A stretch of 64,000 nucleotides of DNA. Source: Angiostrongylus vasorum. Lineage: Eukaryota > Nematoda > Chromadorea > Rhabditida > Metastrongylidae. The stretch lies in contig JADANN010000371.1 in assembly GCA_018806985.1 (NCBI GenBank), positions 1-64,000 of the forward strand. The letters run 5' to 3'. Below the pieces are notes generated by a model that was not told where the DNA came from, did not search any database, and saw only the letters and a list, made by a program, of their open reading frames with translations. Below, piece by piece: positions 51,487-63,447 of the stretch. The number at the start of each line of letters is the position of its first letter. The stretch's first letter is position 1. The position numbers were made by a program, and so were the translations under genes.

Positions 51487-54412
51487 CGTGAATAAAGGAA
51501 TAAAATAACACCTCGCGTTTGCTGAACAAGAATACGAAGAATTACTTGACCAATGCCGAGGTTAATAAAAAGTCGGTCGTGGGACCTACTGCAAGATGTG
51601 CCTGCAAGATACTTTCCGACTTGTAAAAGGAGAGCTGTCACTTAGAGAAAAGATCGTCTTAGCTCGACAGTCAATACACTTTCTCCGCCGGTGTCTAAAC
51701 CACCGAGTCGTGCCGAACTTCACCAAACGAAGACGACCACACGATGTATGCAGGCTACCAGAGGACAGTCACCGAGTACTAGCATATCGAATTGCGAATA
51801 CTACGCAGCTGTCTACGAAGCCGACAAAACCAGATGTTCTCCAAGTGGAAGAAGTATGAGACGAAGGAAACTTTTTGTGCTCAGTATTTGGAGGACCGCC
51901 TCTGGAGGCGAAGAGAATAGTAGGTAGGTGTGGGTAGATCAGTGTTGATTTGCAACTCTCTTAGGTCTAATGCTAAAGTAACCTTGCGAACAAAATTCGA
52001 AGACCTTTTGAATAAGTCGCATAACACGGCTTCAAGAGCGCACAGAAATACCGCGAACGAACCTCAACCAGGTCACAGGAGGAAAAAATAATGTGCAAGA
52101 AAAATTTAAGGCTAACCGTATTAGGGGAACATGACTCTCCCTAACGATGCACGCTCGTTATTAGAATTGGGGCCAAGTTTCTCACCATCTGAATCCCATT
52201 TCCATGGTAACCTTGCGTAGGATCGCATGTAATTTACATGAACTTCAAGATAGACTCCGCAAAAAAGCTAGAGATAAAGCGCTAAATAGGTGCGAACAAG
52301 CAAAAGTAGGGCCAATACCACTGCCACTATTTCCTCAACCGTTCATTAGACAACAAGAGCCCAATAATGCAGTTGACGTTAAACTTTTCGGATGTTTACG
52401 AATGAAACTTTCAAAGGTCCTTAATCAATATCGCGTCAAAGAGATACTGCTCGAAACCTCAATGAAATACAAAAACGTGGACTACTGGAGGTACGAAAGC
52501 TGATAAGATCGAAAAAACATAAGACTATTAGTTGGTGATAAGGATCGAGAGTTTGTTGTAATTCCCCGTCACTTAGATGTTGAGATAACGGAAAAGCACC
52601 TTGAAGATGCTTCTCTTTATCGTCCGTCGTCTGGGAAGGAATTTAATAGTCAGTACCGAAAGTTAAACAACGAATGGGTTAAAATGGCAAAGGCGGCTGG
52701 GTTAAAACCATAAGTTATCTCTCGTCTCAAAGTTGACTTACCAACATGTCCCGTTGTGCACTTGCTTATAAAAACTCATAAGTTAGTATCCAGCGATGAT
52801 CTTGCGTCTACCGATCCATCATTGTTTAAGGTTAGACCTATCATTAGCTGTGTAGACGGGCCAACGGATAGGATAACATGGTTTTTTAACCCTAATATTT
52901 AACCAGTTGTTGAAACACATTTCAGCCTCATCTTACGAATACCCAGATGTTTCTGGATCGTCTACGTACTGCGTAGCCCAGCAGCGCGTACATGACGGAG
53001 CCCTTCGACTTTACCGACCTTTATACAAACGTGTCGAATGACTCCGCAATGCAAGCCATATTCGAAGTCCTTATAGAACACGATGGAGAAATAAACATGT
53101 ATGGCTTCAAGATAGAGCAGTTGATGGCACTCTTAAAAGAATGTTTGAGCTGCTCAACCTTTAGATGGTCCGGAAAGTACTACGCTCAAATAAGAGGGTT
53201 GGCAATGGGACAACGACTGGCACCATAGCCTGGCCATTGCGTTTATGTCTAAGATGGAAGCACCGGTGATCGATCTCGGGCCGCTACTCTACTGTAGATA
53301 TATAGATGACTGTTTTGTCCTTTGCTCAACACAAGAGGAAATGGACAAATGTTTCGAGTTGTTGAATGAACAGTCAGAATATATCAAGTTCACCCGAGAA
53401 AAACCAAAAAAAACTGGCTTCCATTCCTGAACGTCCAAATTAACCTGTCAGAAAATGGCTACGTTAAGAAGCGGTACCGAGAGCCAAGTAGTAAAAACGT
53501 CTTCGTTCATCACCTCTTCTCTCACCCTTCTCACACGAAAAAGAGCGCTTGTAAGAAACATGTTTCGAACAGCAACCAACGTGTGCACGCGAAGAGAGCC
53601 GAGAGAGGAGTGCCGGAACTTGGCGCGGCAAATAGCCATTTCTAATGGCTACAGAACTGTAGCTCGGGATAGGTGCAGGAAAAATCCATGGCCTCCAGTC
53701 GACAACTCTAGCGATAAAATGGTCCCGTTCATCCTACCCTTCATCTCGAAATGATGTAAGTGCATCTATAAAACGCAGCCTAAGAAAAGCAGGTCTAGAA
53801 TATTCGGTAAATGTAGTTGAAATCCCACCGAGTAATCTTAGGCGCCAGGTAGTTCCTAACCGCCTATATGACCGTCTATGTGCAACACAAAATTGCATGG
53901 TTTGCTCTTAATGGTAGAGACGGTGATTGCGTGAGCTGGGGTATAGTTTATCTGATCTCCTGTGAGGCGTGCGACGAATACATTGGCGAAACGCACAGAC
54001 CCCTCTGTATCCGTATGGAAAGAACACCTAGTCGGCAAACGTAAACCAAATACCCCAACAAGGGACGCATAGGGACCCAAAGCCATAACGGGAGAATACT
54101 TTGAAGTACGTCTTATGATCTTTGCACAGGAGTCGAAAACACAAGCGCGCAAAGCTCTCGAGGCCTTCTGGATTAATTCCAGAAGTCCGAAAATGAACCG
54201 CAGGGAGGAATGCCTCATTATCGACGCTTGATTTTGGGCAGTACATATGAGTTCTGTGCGGTTGGTCTCCACGCGACATACTCAGTGGAAGTCGTCATAG
54301 AAAGCGGTGAGGGTGCAAAGCTATGTTCAATGTGATTGAAATCTTGGTTTAACGTTTTGTTTGTTTGGTTATGGAGGTGTTTGACTGAATAGATTGCTGT
54401 CAACTTGACCTT

Positions 54413-54456
54413 TCCAGGCTCTGAGAAAGACGAAATCCGCCGGAACGTCAGCTTGT
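54413..54456 (+). ncRNA. Hammerhead-like module, right terminal repeat of P7, core mutated
   Basis: caggct, CTGAGAA (G8 changed), agacgaaatccgcc, GGAAC (GAAAC changed), GTC, agcttg. Two core changes and a weaker helix II. Confidence 0.45.
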
Positions 54457-54509
54457 TCGTGAATAAAGAATAAAATAACACCTCGCGTTTGCTCAACAGG
54501 AAATAGGAA

Positions 54510-54520
54510 CAAAGACAATG
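54510..54520. repeat. Right target-site duplication of PLE P7
   Basis: caaagacaatg, identical to 51382-51392. Confidence 0.8.
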
Positions 54521-54960
54521 TAATTGTCAACCATCGAGTTTTAAAGCGATACTGTCTCGTTGTTTTGTAGCGTTAGCACGACGTTCGCTTTATATAGCTT
54601 ACTAACATACTGAGTAAGGATGCCCTGGTTGCCTTCATGGCTTTCACTTTCTTTAAACAAGTGAGATAATGCAGCCTCTTGTACTTTCACGATGCCTCTG
54701 AGATTTGTCAGCGCGTGGATGTGATCCATCGCAGTAAATCCTATTCGAAACACATGATCCCATGGCTGTCCGCCATCCAGTGTTCGGTCTTGTTTGAGAT
54801 AGCCCGAGTGAAGAATTTATGAACGGCAGACAGCACACGTATAGAAGAAAAAGCTGCCGATGTTTTTGAAAGGTACCCATTGTGGAAAATAATACAGTCT
54901 TGTTGGTCTTAAACTGAATGCAAACCTGGAATTTCGACAGGTAACGAGTCGAAGAGTCGG
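54510..54960 (-). pseudogene. RTE fragment, part nearer the 5' end, split by PLE P7
   Basis: SD1 counterpart of about 1529-1990. The minus strand reads GFTAMDHIHALTNL and LTQYVSKLYKANVVLTL, RT segments before the catalytic motif. Frameshifted and dead. Confidence 0.65.
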
Positions 54961-55142
54961 TGCGGTGTGTTTATGAGAAAAGGCTTATGGTTTGTTTCAT
55001 GTTTTCAGTTCTTATCCTGTCCCGTCCTGGTGTACAAATCTCCATCGGCGAAATTGCATCTTGAATTTTGAAAGCATTAAATGGACAATATTTATTCACG
55101 ATGTTAGTCATTAGATGCTTACTTTTCATCGCATTACTGTGA

Positions 55143-55617
55143 CCCTGCTGGATCGACAGAAAAGAGTACTGCACTCGAATTATTGGACCATTCCCGTTAA
55201 TTGCTATCCCCCCCCCCACCCCCCATCAAGGATGACTTTAATAAAATGTGGTCCACACAAAATAGAGGATCAATACTAATCATCGGCAGTAGATCAATAT
55301 CCATCCGGATTGAGATGTTTCATTCCATTGGTGGTCCACTTCACTGTATTAGTCTCGGTGCGACAAAACAACGACATAGCGATGACGACCACTAGTTGAC
55401 CATCAGCTCGAACCAAATCGACTTCGAAGAAGAAGGAGACGTCGAAACGTTAGCCGAGTAAATTTTTCGTAACCTTGCCTAATAATCAAAGAAGATAGTG
55501 AAAACTAATCAAGTTTTTCAAAGACTTTCGAACTTTGGTTTTTTCAATGTCAATAATTAACACCTCAAGCACAACAACGGTAATGTAACACCCTCATGTG
55601 AGCTTACCAATAAAGTG
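55143..55617. mobile_element. 470-bp insertion in SD1 copy 2, unclassified
   Basis: SD1 copy 1 reads straight across this point near 2190-2200, so the block is an insertion (or was lost from copy 1). It starts near a C-rich run (55208-55226) and contains, near 55.43 kb, gaagaagaaggagacgtc then GAAAC and gttagcc, which recalls the 3' half of the ribozyme module without its CUGA box. No coding frame. No clear target duplication. Confidence 0.4.
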
Positions 55618-55861
55618 AGAAATTGATTATCCATTCAGAGTTTCCAGTGGAATTCTTAACAGTTAAGTGTCACATGTCATCTACCACAGTAGTTAATGCA
55701 AGTTTCTTATATACAATTTGGAACATATTTCTATGGAACTGATTTGACCAGAAACTCTTGCAAGTTGGAAGACTTATGCTTTTCGTACTCGCCCTTATTG
55801 ATCTTACAAAGCCAGAGGTTTACTAGATGGGTTCGTTGCTTAAAAAGAATCCTTTAAGCAA

Positions 55862-56239
55862 ATGACTGACGATAAAGGAAAACAAAAACATTTAGCCGAT
55901 GAAAATTTGCTACAAACTAGAGCTGCTGAAATAAAGCAACACCCTCGTGTTTACTCATCAAAAATGCAGCGAGTAATGAATATTTCCGAACAGGGAGTCA
56001 CATTTAAGTCACACTGTAGGTCGATGCAAAGTCCACGTCTATCGTTCAGTATGCCCCAAAACTGTGTTTCGTTTTCAACATCTCCATTCTGTACGTCCAT
56101 AATGCGGTTGACAGAGCACTGGGCGAGCGGTTGGACGCCTCAGGAGGCGGAATCACTCACCTTGGCAACAGAATATGGTACCATTTCTTGTTTTCATCTT
56201 TACAAAAAATTCATGATTTTCTTCAGACTGGACCAATAG
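55862..56239. repeat. SD1 sub-block, counterpart of 2420-2785
   Basis: Shares IKQHPRVYSSK and the following block with copy 1. It is open for 125 codons on the plus strand, but there is no domain and no independent sign of selection. Held as repeat, not gene. Confidence 0.35.
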
Positions 56240-56576
56240 ATAATAATTTAGCATAAAAAAAAGAGATGGATTTTCTATTCAGCTCTTAAAACTTATTTAT
56301 GAGTTCTCCAAATTTTCACAAAAGATGTAGTGCAAAATGCGGGTGTTTTGCACTTTTGCATGACTTTCTCCATTGTCCATAGCAAGTGTGGAAAAAACCT
56401 TCATGTCAAACAGATTTTTTTCACGCCATTTCATGAGCACTCGAATATCTTCGACAGTTGATTGACGACAAAAATTACGGACGACAAAAAGTCGAAAATT
56501 GACGAAGATTGAAAGATTTAATAAATGTGAAACATGGTGCTGATTTGAGCATTCAGCGCACATATGGCTTTATAGT

Positions 56577-56989
56577 TTATTGCTTTTTTGATGTTAAAGC
56601 AGAAGAAAATAGCTGTTTCAAATAATTCACAGTTAAGCTGCTCGCATTTATGCTGATGGTCGTAGATGTACCCTTGAAGTGTGCTGCAAGTGGCGCCGTT
56701 GCCAGTGATCGAACTACTTTGTCCACCACATGTTGCCGCATCGCTCTCGACCAATTGGCCACGATGGTGTTTGTGGGCTGCACGTACTTTCCCAATCGAA
56801 ACTATGTTGAAAGAAGGAAGTTGCTCAGACGGTGTGAGTTCCGTCGATTCTGTAGTGCGTAATGAAAAAAGAGAACGATATTCATTCCGGTGTGGAAATA
56901 ACACATAACACCAGGATCTACTATACTGCATGCTGCGATTATCGTACTCCCGACCATGATGTTGTGTGGCATCATTGTACCGTGGAGAA
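56577..56989 (-). pseudogene. Last exon of the secreted-protein family, relic 3
   Basis: On the minus strand an intact acceptor (cttgcag, ending 56990) is followed in the correct phase by MMPHNIMVGSTIIAACS and DPGVMCYFHTGMNIV. After a frameshift near 56.79 kb comes NTIVANWSRAMRQHVVDKVVRSLA, matching the NVIMANWSREMWQGVVNRAVRML block of the intact gene. Exons 1-3 are not found to the right, where a PLE composite starts at 57.33 kb. It is more diverged from the intact gene than the inverted copy is, yet less damaged than relics 1 and 2. Confidence 0.75.
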
Positions 56990-57039
56990 CTGCAAGTGAC
57001 TTCTTGATTCAAGCCTTCGTTTTTCATTAAATGGTCAGA

Positions 57040-57190
57040 AAAACAGCGAGTCCCTAAAACGGTAGAACCAACTGGGGTACTCTTGAAAGCGACAGGGAAA
57101 AAATGGAAGACTTTCTGGCGTCCGTTCCGGTCATTCCACGATCAATGGGATACAGATGACACATCTGATACGGTCAGAAAAAATGTGAGA
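57040..57190 (+). pseudogene. Short RTE 3' tail insertion
   Basis: Reads GTLESDREKMEDFLASV, the last coding part of an RTE (compare THWASLARDRG at 44.6 kb), then about 70 bases of 3' sequence. SD1 copy 1 lacks it, so it is a strongly 5'-truncated insertion. Confidence 0.6.
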
Positions 57191-57332
57191 GCACAAGAAA
57201 GAATATGAAATCAACCTTTATTGGTGAAACTTTGTGATTCCCTATTTGTACTAGTACAAAATAAAATTGGTTCTTTTGTGAAAGTACTATGTGTTTTCGT
57301 TTGAATAACGATATTTTCCAGCAACGATTTTG

Positions 57333-58256
57333 TCACGGTGATGATGACGGTCACGCATAATGAAAGGACATTCCTCCTTGTGGTTCATTTTTGAATTTTT
57401 GGAAATTGATCCAAAACGCTTCAACAGCTTTACACGTTGATGTTTTCGATTCGTGCGTGAGGATAGTGACTCCTACTTCAAATTCTTCTCCGTTGTGTTT
57501 CTGCGTCCTATGCGCGCCTAGTGGAGTTTGGTTCTAATTTACATTTACCGACTAGGGTGTTCTTTTATGCGGACGCAAAGCGGTCTACCCGTTTCACCAA
57601 CTTATTCGTTCCCCGCACGTTTTACAAGAGATCAGAAAGACTGTACCCGAAACTCATGCAATCACCGTCTCTACCGTGAGGGCAAATTATGCAGGTTTTT
57701 CGCTGTACATAAACGGTCATATAGGGCGGTTGCGAACTAGCTGGCCTCTTAGAGTATCCGATCCTATTTCTATCACTCTTACGGAATTCTCCACACCGGC
57801 TCTTATTAAGCAACGTTTTATAGCCGAGCTTATTCCGTTTGAAATAAAGGGGAAGAGGAAAAGGAGCCTTGTTTTCGCTAGAATTATCCCTCTAGGGCCT
57901 GGTTTTTCCTCTATTTTTACAGTTTCGTAACCTTTTGAAATGGTTATTTGGAGCGCCAGTTTCGAGGATTCTTCGCTCTGCTCTTTACCTGTGCATACGC
58001 TGGTGGCGGTTCGAAACATATTTCTTATAAGCGACCTTTTAGTGTGTGAGGGATGAGAGGAGAGGTAATCAACCACTATATTCTTACTGCTTGACTTTCG
58101 ATGCCATTTTGCGATGTAGCCGTTTCCGGATAGGTTGATTTGAACGTTTAGAAATGGAAGCCAGTTTTCTTTCGGTTTTTCACGGGTGAACTTTAGGTGC
58201 TGTGACTGTTCAGTCAATAACACAAAGTGTTTGTCCATCTCCTGCTGAATTATCAA
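57333..58256 (-). pseudogene. Inverted 3' half of composite PLE P8
   Basis: Minus strand starts just after RT motif C: EEMDKHF-like, LKFTREKPKENWLPFLNVQI, YIAKWHRKSSSKNIVV, IRNMFRTATSVCTG, then RVIEIGSDTLRGQLVRNR; after frameshifts the GIY-YIG region and C terminus follow. The terminus and ribozyme module are missing, because the sequence ends within the C-terminal coding part at 57.33 kb. The forward element starts at 58257 without a linker. Confidence 0.85.
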
Positions 58257-61246
58257 TTAATGTCGAAGTTAGTAGAAAGTTGGTCGTGGGAATTCCTATG
58301 TGAAGTGCCAGCGGAATATTTCCCACTTGTAAAGTCCTGTTACTAAGACAGAAAATTGTTTTAGTTAGACAAACGATAGTATTTCACCGCCGCTGTCTGA
58401 AACACCGAGTCGTGCCGAACTTCGTTAAACGAAAGCGACTACAGCATGTATGCGGCCTACCAACGTACAGCCAACAAGTACTGGACACTGAAACGCGACT
58501 ACTACGCCCTTTCTTTGATGCAAACAGGAAAACATGTACGCGCAATTGAGGAGGTGCAAGTCGAAGGAATCTTACTGTGTTCGGTATTTGGAGGATTCCC
58601 TTTGGAGGAGAATAGTGGGTGGGTCAATTTTGATTTGCGTATTAGGTCGAATGCTAAAGCAACCTTAAGCAGAAATTTCAAAAGTTTACTAAGTCGTTTG
58701 CAAAAGCTAGGATCAATTAAGGAATTCAAAAAACGTTTATGAGAGTGCTAGCACTAAAAATGTGGGCGATAACGTCCCTGAAAGACAAGGGTCACAGTGT
58801 TGGGAGGCATAACTCTTCCCAACAACGTGCACTTGTTATTAGAATTGGGTCCAAGTTTTCTCAGCAGCGTAAGCCCATTTCTGAAGAAACCCTGCGTATG
58901 ATCGCGTGCAGCCTGCACGACCTCCAAGATCGACTTCTCAGCAACGCAAGAATTGAAATACAAAATAAAAAAGGAACAGTAGAAAGTAGGGGGCACTACC
59001 ACCACCTCCATTTCCTCGGTTATTCTTTAGACAGCAAGACCCAAACGACGAATTCGATATAAAATTTCGTATATTTTTCGAGCGAAACTCTCAAAGTCCT
59101 TAACCATTATCGCGCGAAAAAGTTTGGTTCAAACCTTACGGCCGCGCAAAAAATCTGGTATACGAGAGGTTCGAAAGCTAATAAAATCAAAGATTATTAG
59201 ACCATCAGTGAGTGACAAAGGGTGGAGAGTTTGCAGTAATTTCCCTGGCCAGTTAGATGTTGACATAACGGGAAAATCATCTTGAAGAGGCATTTCTTTA
59301 TCGCGCATCTACTGGAAGGGAATTCAGAAGTTAAAATCGAAAACTGAACAACGAATTGGTCAAAATGGCAAGCGCAGTAGGTTTAAAACTAGGACTCATT
59401 TCGCATCTTAAGATGCAAGCGCCGACATGTTTCGTCTTACACTTACTTATCAAGACCCATAAGTTAATATCCGCTGATGATTTGGCGTCTACCGACCACT
59501 CCACCTTTGAAGTTAAGCTCATCATCAGTTGTGTTAACGAGGCCTACGGATAGAATTGCTTGGTTTATAAATCTAATACTCAATCAGTTTGCTTAAGCAC
59601 ATACCAGCCCATCTCACGAACACCCAAATGTTCCTAGACCGTCTGCGCAACGCACATTCCCAAAAGCGCAGTGCGTTAAAGAGTCGTTCGACGTTGCCGC
59701 CCTTTACACTAACGTATCGAACGACTCCACAATGGAATCCATCCGCGAGCTTCTTGAGCAACACGAAGAAGCAACTAACATGTATGGGTTTTCGATTCAG
59801 CAGCTTATGGTTCTCTTAAAGGTCTATTTAAACTGCTCGATCTTCAGATGATCCGGGAAGTATTACGCGCAAATTAGAGGGTTGCCAATGGGACAGCGAC
59901 TGGCACCAACTCTTCCCGTTGCCTTTATATCTAAGATGGAAGCACCAATAACCGATCTCAGGCCATTATTATACTGCAGGTATATAGATGGTTGTTGTCA
60001 TCTGCTCCACAAAAGAGGAGACGGACAAACACTTTGAGTTTTTAAACGAAAAGTCGGAGGACATAAAGTTTACCCGTGAGAAGCCGTATAGACGCTGGCT
60101 TCCATTTCTAAGCGTTCAAATTAACTTATCAGAAAACGGCTACATCACAAAATGGTATCGAAGACCAAGTAGTAAGAATATAGTGGTTTATCACCTCTCT
60201 TCTCATCCTCACACCAGCGTGCGCACAGGGCGAGAGCATAAGAAAGAATACTCGAAGCTGGCGCACCAAAGTAGCCGTTTCAAATGGCTACGAAACTGTA
60301 GCTTCTCGCCACGAACATAGAGAAAAAACGACGATCCAGAGCGATAATTCTTGCGAAAACAGGCCTTTGTTCTTCTTGCCCTTTATTTCAAACGAAATAA
60401 GTGCAGCCGTAAAATGTTGCTTAATAAGGCCTGATCTAGTGAATTCTGTAAGAGTGATAGAAATACAATCAGACACTCTAAGACGCCAGCTAGTTCGCAA
60501 CCGCCTACATTACCGTATCTGTGCAACGAAAAACTGCATAATTTGCCCTCTCGGTAGAGACGGTGATTGCATTAGTTCGAGCCCGGTGTAGCTAATCTCT
60601 TGCAAAGCGCGTGAGGAAAAAATACGTTGGCGAAACGGGTAGACCGCTCTGCGCCCGCATAAAAGGACACCTAGTCGGTAAATGTTAATTAGAACTAAAC
60701 TCCACTAGGCGCGCATAGGACGCAGAAACACAACGGAAAAGATTTTGAAGTAGGATTCACTATCCTCACGCAGAAATCGAAAACATCAGCCCATAAAACT
60801 CTTGAAGAGCTTTGCATTAATTCCAAAAAATTCAAAAGTGAACCGCAAGGAGGAGTGTCCTGTCATCACGCGTAACTTAGCGCCATACCACAGGATGATC
60901 CAATGACCTGACACAAGCACAGTCCTCGCCCGCGTATTACTCTATTCGACTGCTATCCATTAACTAACTGCAATACTTACAACAAATAAACAGTAGCTGT
61001 TCAAATGAAAGCTGTTTCTTATGCGAATGCAAATTTATTTGTTAAGTTTGATCAGCTAGGGTTATAAAAGTGTTCGGCTGAGTTGATCGCATGTCAATTT
61101 GACCTTTCACGGCTCTGAAGAAGGCCAAAACCGCCGAAAACAGCTATTGCATCCTAATAAATTCTATAATGCCAACCTCGTGTCTGCTCATTGAACAAAA
61201 ACATCGAATTATCAATCAATGCTTAGGTTGATAGAAAGTTGTTCTT
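58257..61246 (+). pseudogene. Penelope-like element P8, forward member, broken
   Basis: Starts with the terminal block (gaagttagtagaaagttgg), then the 5' coding part (58.45-58.74 kb, AAYQRTANKYW and SVFGGFPLEEN), N-terminal domain (58.86-59.25 kb), RT with LLIKTHKLISADDLASTD, motif A as FDVAALYTNVSND in a second frame near 59.69 kb, GLPMGQRLAPTLPVAF (motif B), and a motif C hit by a frameshift (LLYCRYIDG). Then SENGYITKWYRRPSSKNIVV and RRQLVRNRLHYRICATKNC, the GIY-YIG part (YVGETGRPLCARIKGHL) and the terminus at 61.25 kb. Its proteins differ clearly from P5, indicating another lineage or an older copy. Confidence 0.85.
61111..61146 (+). ncRNA. Degenerate hammerhead-like module of P8
   Basis: cggct, CTGAAGA, aggccaaaaccgcc, GAAA, then acagc. 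The bases of the GUC cleavage triplet are deleted, so it cannot cleave. Confidence 0.45.
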
Positions 61247-61594
61247 GGAAACATCTGCAAATATTTTAGCGAATATAACTTAAAGCCTTATGATTTCGAA
61301 TGCATCTTCAGCTTAATTGGTTCAATGGCTATTAGTGCTCATCAGATCATTCCGGTTCAGGAATGATTGTCGATAACATCGATAGATCAAAAACAAGGCC
61401 GAGTGTAGGGCAGAGAAATTCTATCATTTTGTTCTGTTTATTCCACAGTTGTTCGTTTTTAGCAGCACTCCAAATAACAAAAATCATTGGCGTCCCAAAA
61501 AGAATATTGAAGTGTTGTAACGACGATCTTTCCGTATGGACCATTCGATGACTATTTTGGTGAAAGCACTGGATCAATCAAACACTGCTATGGA

Positions 61595-61675
61595 TACCAC
61601 TTTAGGCTCGCCAAACCATTCATTCCTCCGGGGTCGGCAAATTGGTGCCGGACTTGTAACGGCTCTCTGGATCTA
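61595..61675 (+). repeat. SINE body fragment S6
   Basis: aggctcgccaaaccattcat, tcctccggggtcggcaaatt and ggtgccggacttgtaacgg match the body of the 15.77-kb SINE. The head is not recognisable. Confidence 0.5.
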
Positions 61676-61689
61676 CGGTGACGATCATG

Positions 61690-62455
61690 ACCCGTCACAT
61701 TAACATTAATTCTAAAACCGTCACTCTGATGGCTGGACGTATGATTCTCCCAATGGAGACTACTTTGACGAAATAGACCATACTATAGTGAACTGAAGGT
61801 TTTGCCTCCCTCATGTTGCTATTTTTCCGAAACTTTAGAAGGGATCAGACCACTACCTCCTTGGTGCAAGGTTTCATTCCTCGCCGATGAGACAAGAAGC
61901 CGTTTAACTCAGAAACGAAGTCCCAAAACCACTATAAACCTCAAATTATTTAGCTAATTAGCCCACTTAGAAAAAGGTGCCATTCTCGATAAAATCGACG
62001 ATGAGTACGATGGGTTCACTGAACATCTTCGCATTAATGCTGTGAAAGCTTGGAGTTCGAAAGTAACTAAGACACATCTGTAACCAGAAACACCCGAGTT
62101 GAAACGAAAGCGTGGAATCGCGCGGCCTACAGGTGACCGCCAACTGACGTCCGAACTTCTAAACGTAAGCAGAAAGGCGGTAAAAGAAGATCTCAAAGGA
62201 AGATGAGCAGCACTTATGATCGAAGATGCAGAGGCTAGGAAAAGCATTTGCAAAGCTCACAAAAAACTTTGCCGATTGAGAAACTCAGATGACTGCGTTC
62301 TGACGCCCACGTACCCCCAACTGAACTCTTCTCTCCAAAAAATGTCTAAATCCATGGGTGAGTCTAGTGGAGAGAAGAGCGTCTGCTTTCGGCTACTATT
62401 TCAAAACAAGAACGCCCATCGGCCACAATGAGACAGGGAGCACTGTGAAACATGA
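61690..62455 (+). pseudogene. RTE-clade fragment, endonuclease-RT linker, broken
   Basis: Shifting frames give YFDEIDHTIVN, RFCLPHVA, GSDHYLLGARF and a QRLGKAFAKLTK-like stretch, matching the linker of the RTE at 41.2-41.9 kb in order. No catalytic domain remains. Confidence 0.65.
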
Positions 62456-62729
62456 AAAATTGAGTGGACCACAATTAGATTAGTAAGAATTTTTGTCGCT
62501 TCGAGAAATTAGCAGTAACTTTTAAGGCATTTTTACAGTGATCATTAGCAGATTCCATATTTCTCCTGGTTGTGTACCAAAGCGTTTTGGGCGGCCTAAC
62601 TTGTTCGTAGTATACTACGAGCATTGTGCCGGTGCAAGGAGTCTTTCATATTTGTTCTATTCGACGGTAAAACGAATTAACGAAATAGTTTTCTGCTGAA
62701 TAGTTGAGAACACATGAGATGCTAATTAT

Positions 62730-63447
62730 TCTTTATTGCAGTGAAGTTCGCATTTCGGCAGTGTAGCCTTCTTTAAAAGCCTGGAAAGGTACGTTGATGA
62801 GCAATTTACTATGCCAAACGCTTCAACAGTACCAAAAGGAAAAAGAAAATCTTAACGAAAATCACATAATTCAACATCTCGAGAAGCCATTGCTTTCATG
62901 TGCCATCTACTGAGGAACAGCTGCTGATTGGAGTCTCATATGGTTGATGAGTCCACCACTCACATCAAAAGTCGGCGCGAAGATTAAGGGCGACATAGCG
63001 TATGATTTCTAAATCATACTTCTCTGGTATTCTTTGTAAGATTATTGACTTTTATCCAAAAGACCTAAAAAACTTTGCGGGTGTGTGCTTTAGTCTCCTG
63101 TGCGAAGATAGTGAATTTGCATCAAAAATGACTCCGCTGTGCTCTTGTATTCCGTGCGTAGCTAGTGGGGGTGCTTTGTCTTACCTTTCGTGTACTATCT
63201 AGGCGTTCTTTTATACGGATACATAAAGGTCCGCCCGTTTCGCCACTATAATCATCTCTACAACTATTAAAGGATATCAGGTATATCGTACCTGAATTCT
63301 TGAAATCACCTTCTCTGTCATAGGGACAAATTACGCAAATTTGTGTTTCACATAGTTAGTCATATAGGTGGTTCCGAATTACTGACGAGGAGGAGTATCC
63401 GGTGATTCTTTAATTATCGCTACCGATTCATCTAAACCCGACCTTCT
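62730..63447 (-). pseudogene. Inverted 3' fragment of composite PLE P9
   Basis: Minus strand: GIY-YIG region in pieces (the first motif near 63.28 kb, RPLCIRIKERL-like near 63.2 kb), a C terminus near 63.0 kb, then untranslated sequence with a decayed ribozyme module (62.75-62.78 kb). Many frameshifts make it one of the oldest copies here. Confidence 0.7.
62746..62784 (-). ncRNA. Remnant of a hammerhead-like module
   Basis: Minus strand: caggct with the CTGA box altered (tttaaagaagg), then ctgccGAAA and tgcgaacttc. Only the second core box is left. Confidence 0.3.

Larger units (their letters stand above)
51393..54509 (+). pseudogene. Penelope-like element P7 with terminal direct repeats (pLTR form), broken
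   Basis: Inserted in an RTE fragment, with an exact 11-bp target duplication and an empty-site allele in SD1 copy 1. The left end is a terminal repeat of about 190 bp with a ribozyme module; the right end repeats it in the same orientation, 3' truncated. Between them: the 5' coding part (51.6-51.9 kb), N-terminal block (52.2-52.5 kb), then an RT with SNDSAMQAIFEVL, GLAMGQRLAP (motif B intact, unlike P5) and LLYCRYIDDCFVL, and a GIY-YIG region with EYIGET in pieces. Frameshifts lie near 53.23, 53.41, 53.75 and 53.9 kb. It has no inverted fragment, so it differs from the composites. Confidence 0.88.
48990..57332. repeat. Segmental duplication SD1, copy 2
   Basis: Direct-orientation counterpart of 1-3750, extended by later insertions: PLE P7 (51393-54509), an insertion at about 55143-55617 and an RTE tail near 57.05-57.19 kb. 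It ends where composite PLE P8 begins. Confidence 0.75.
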
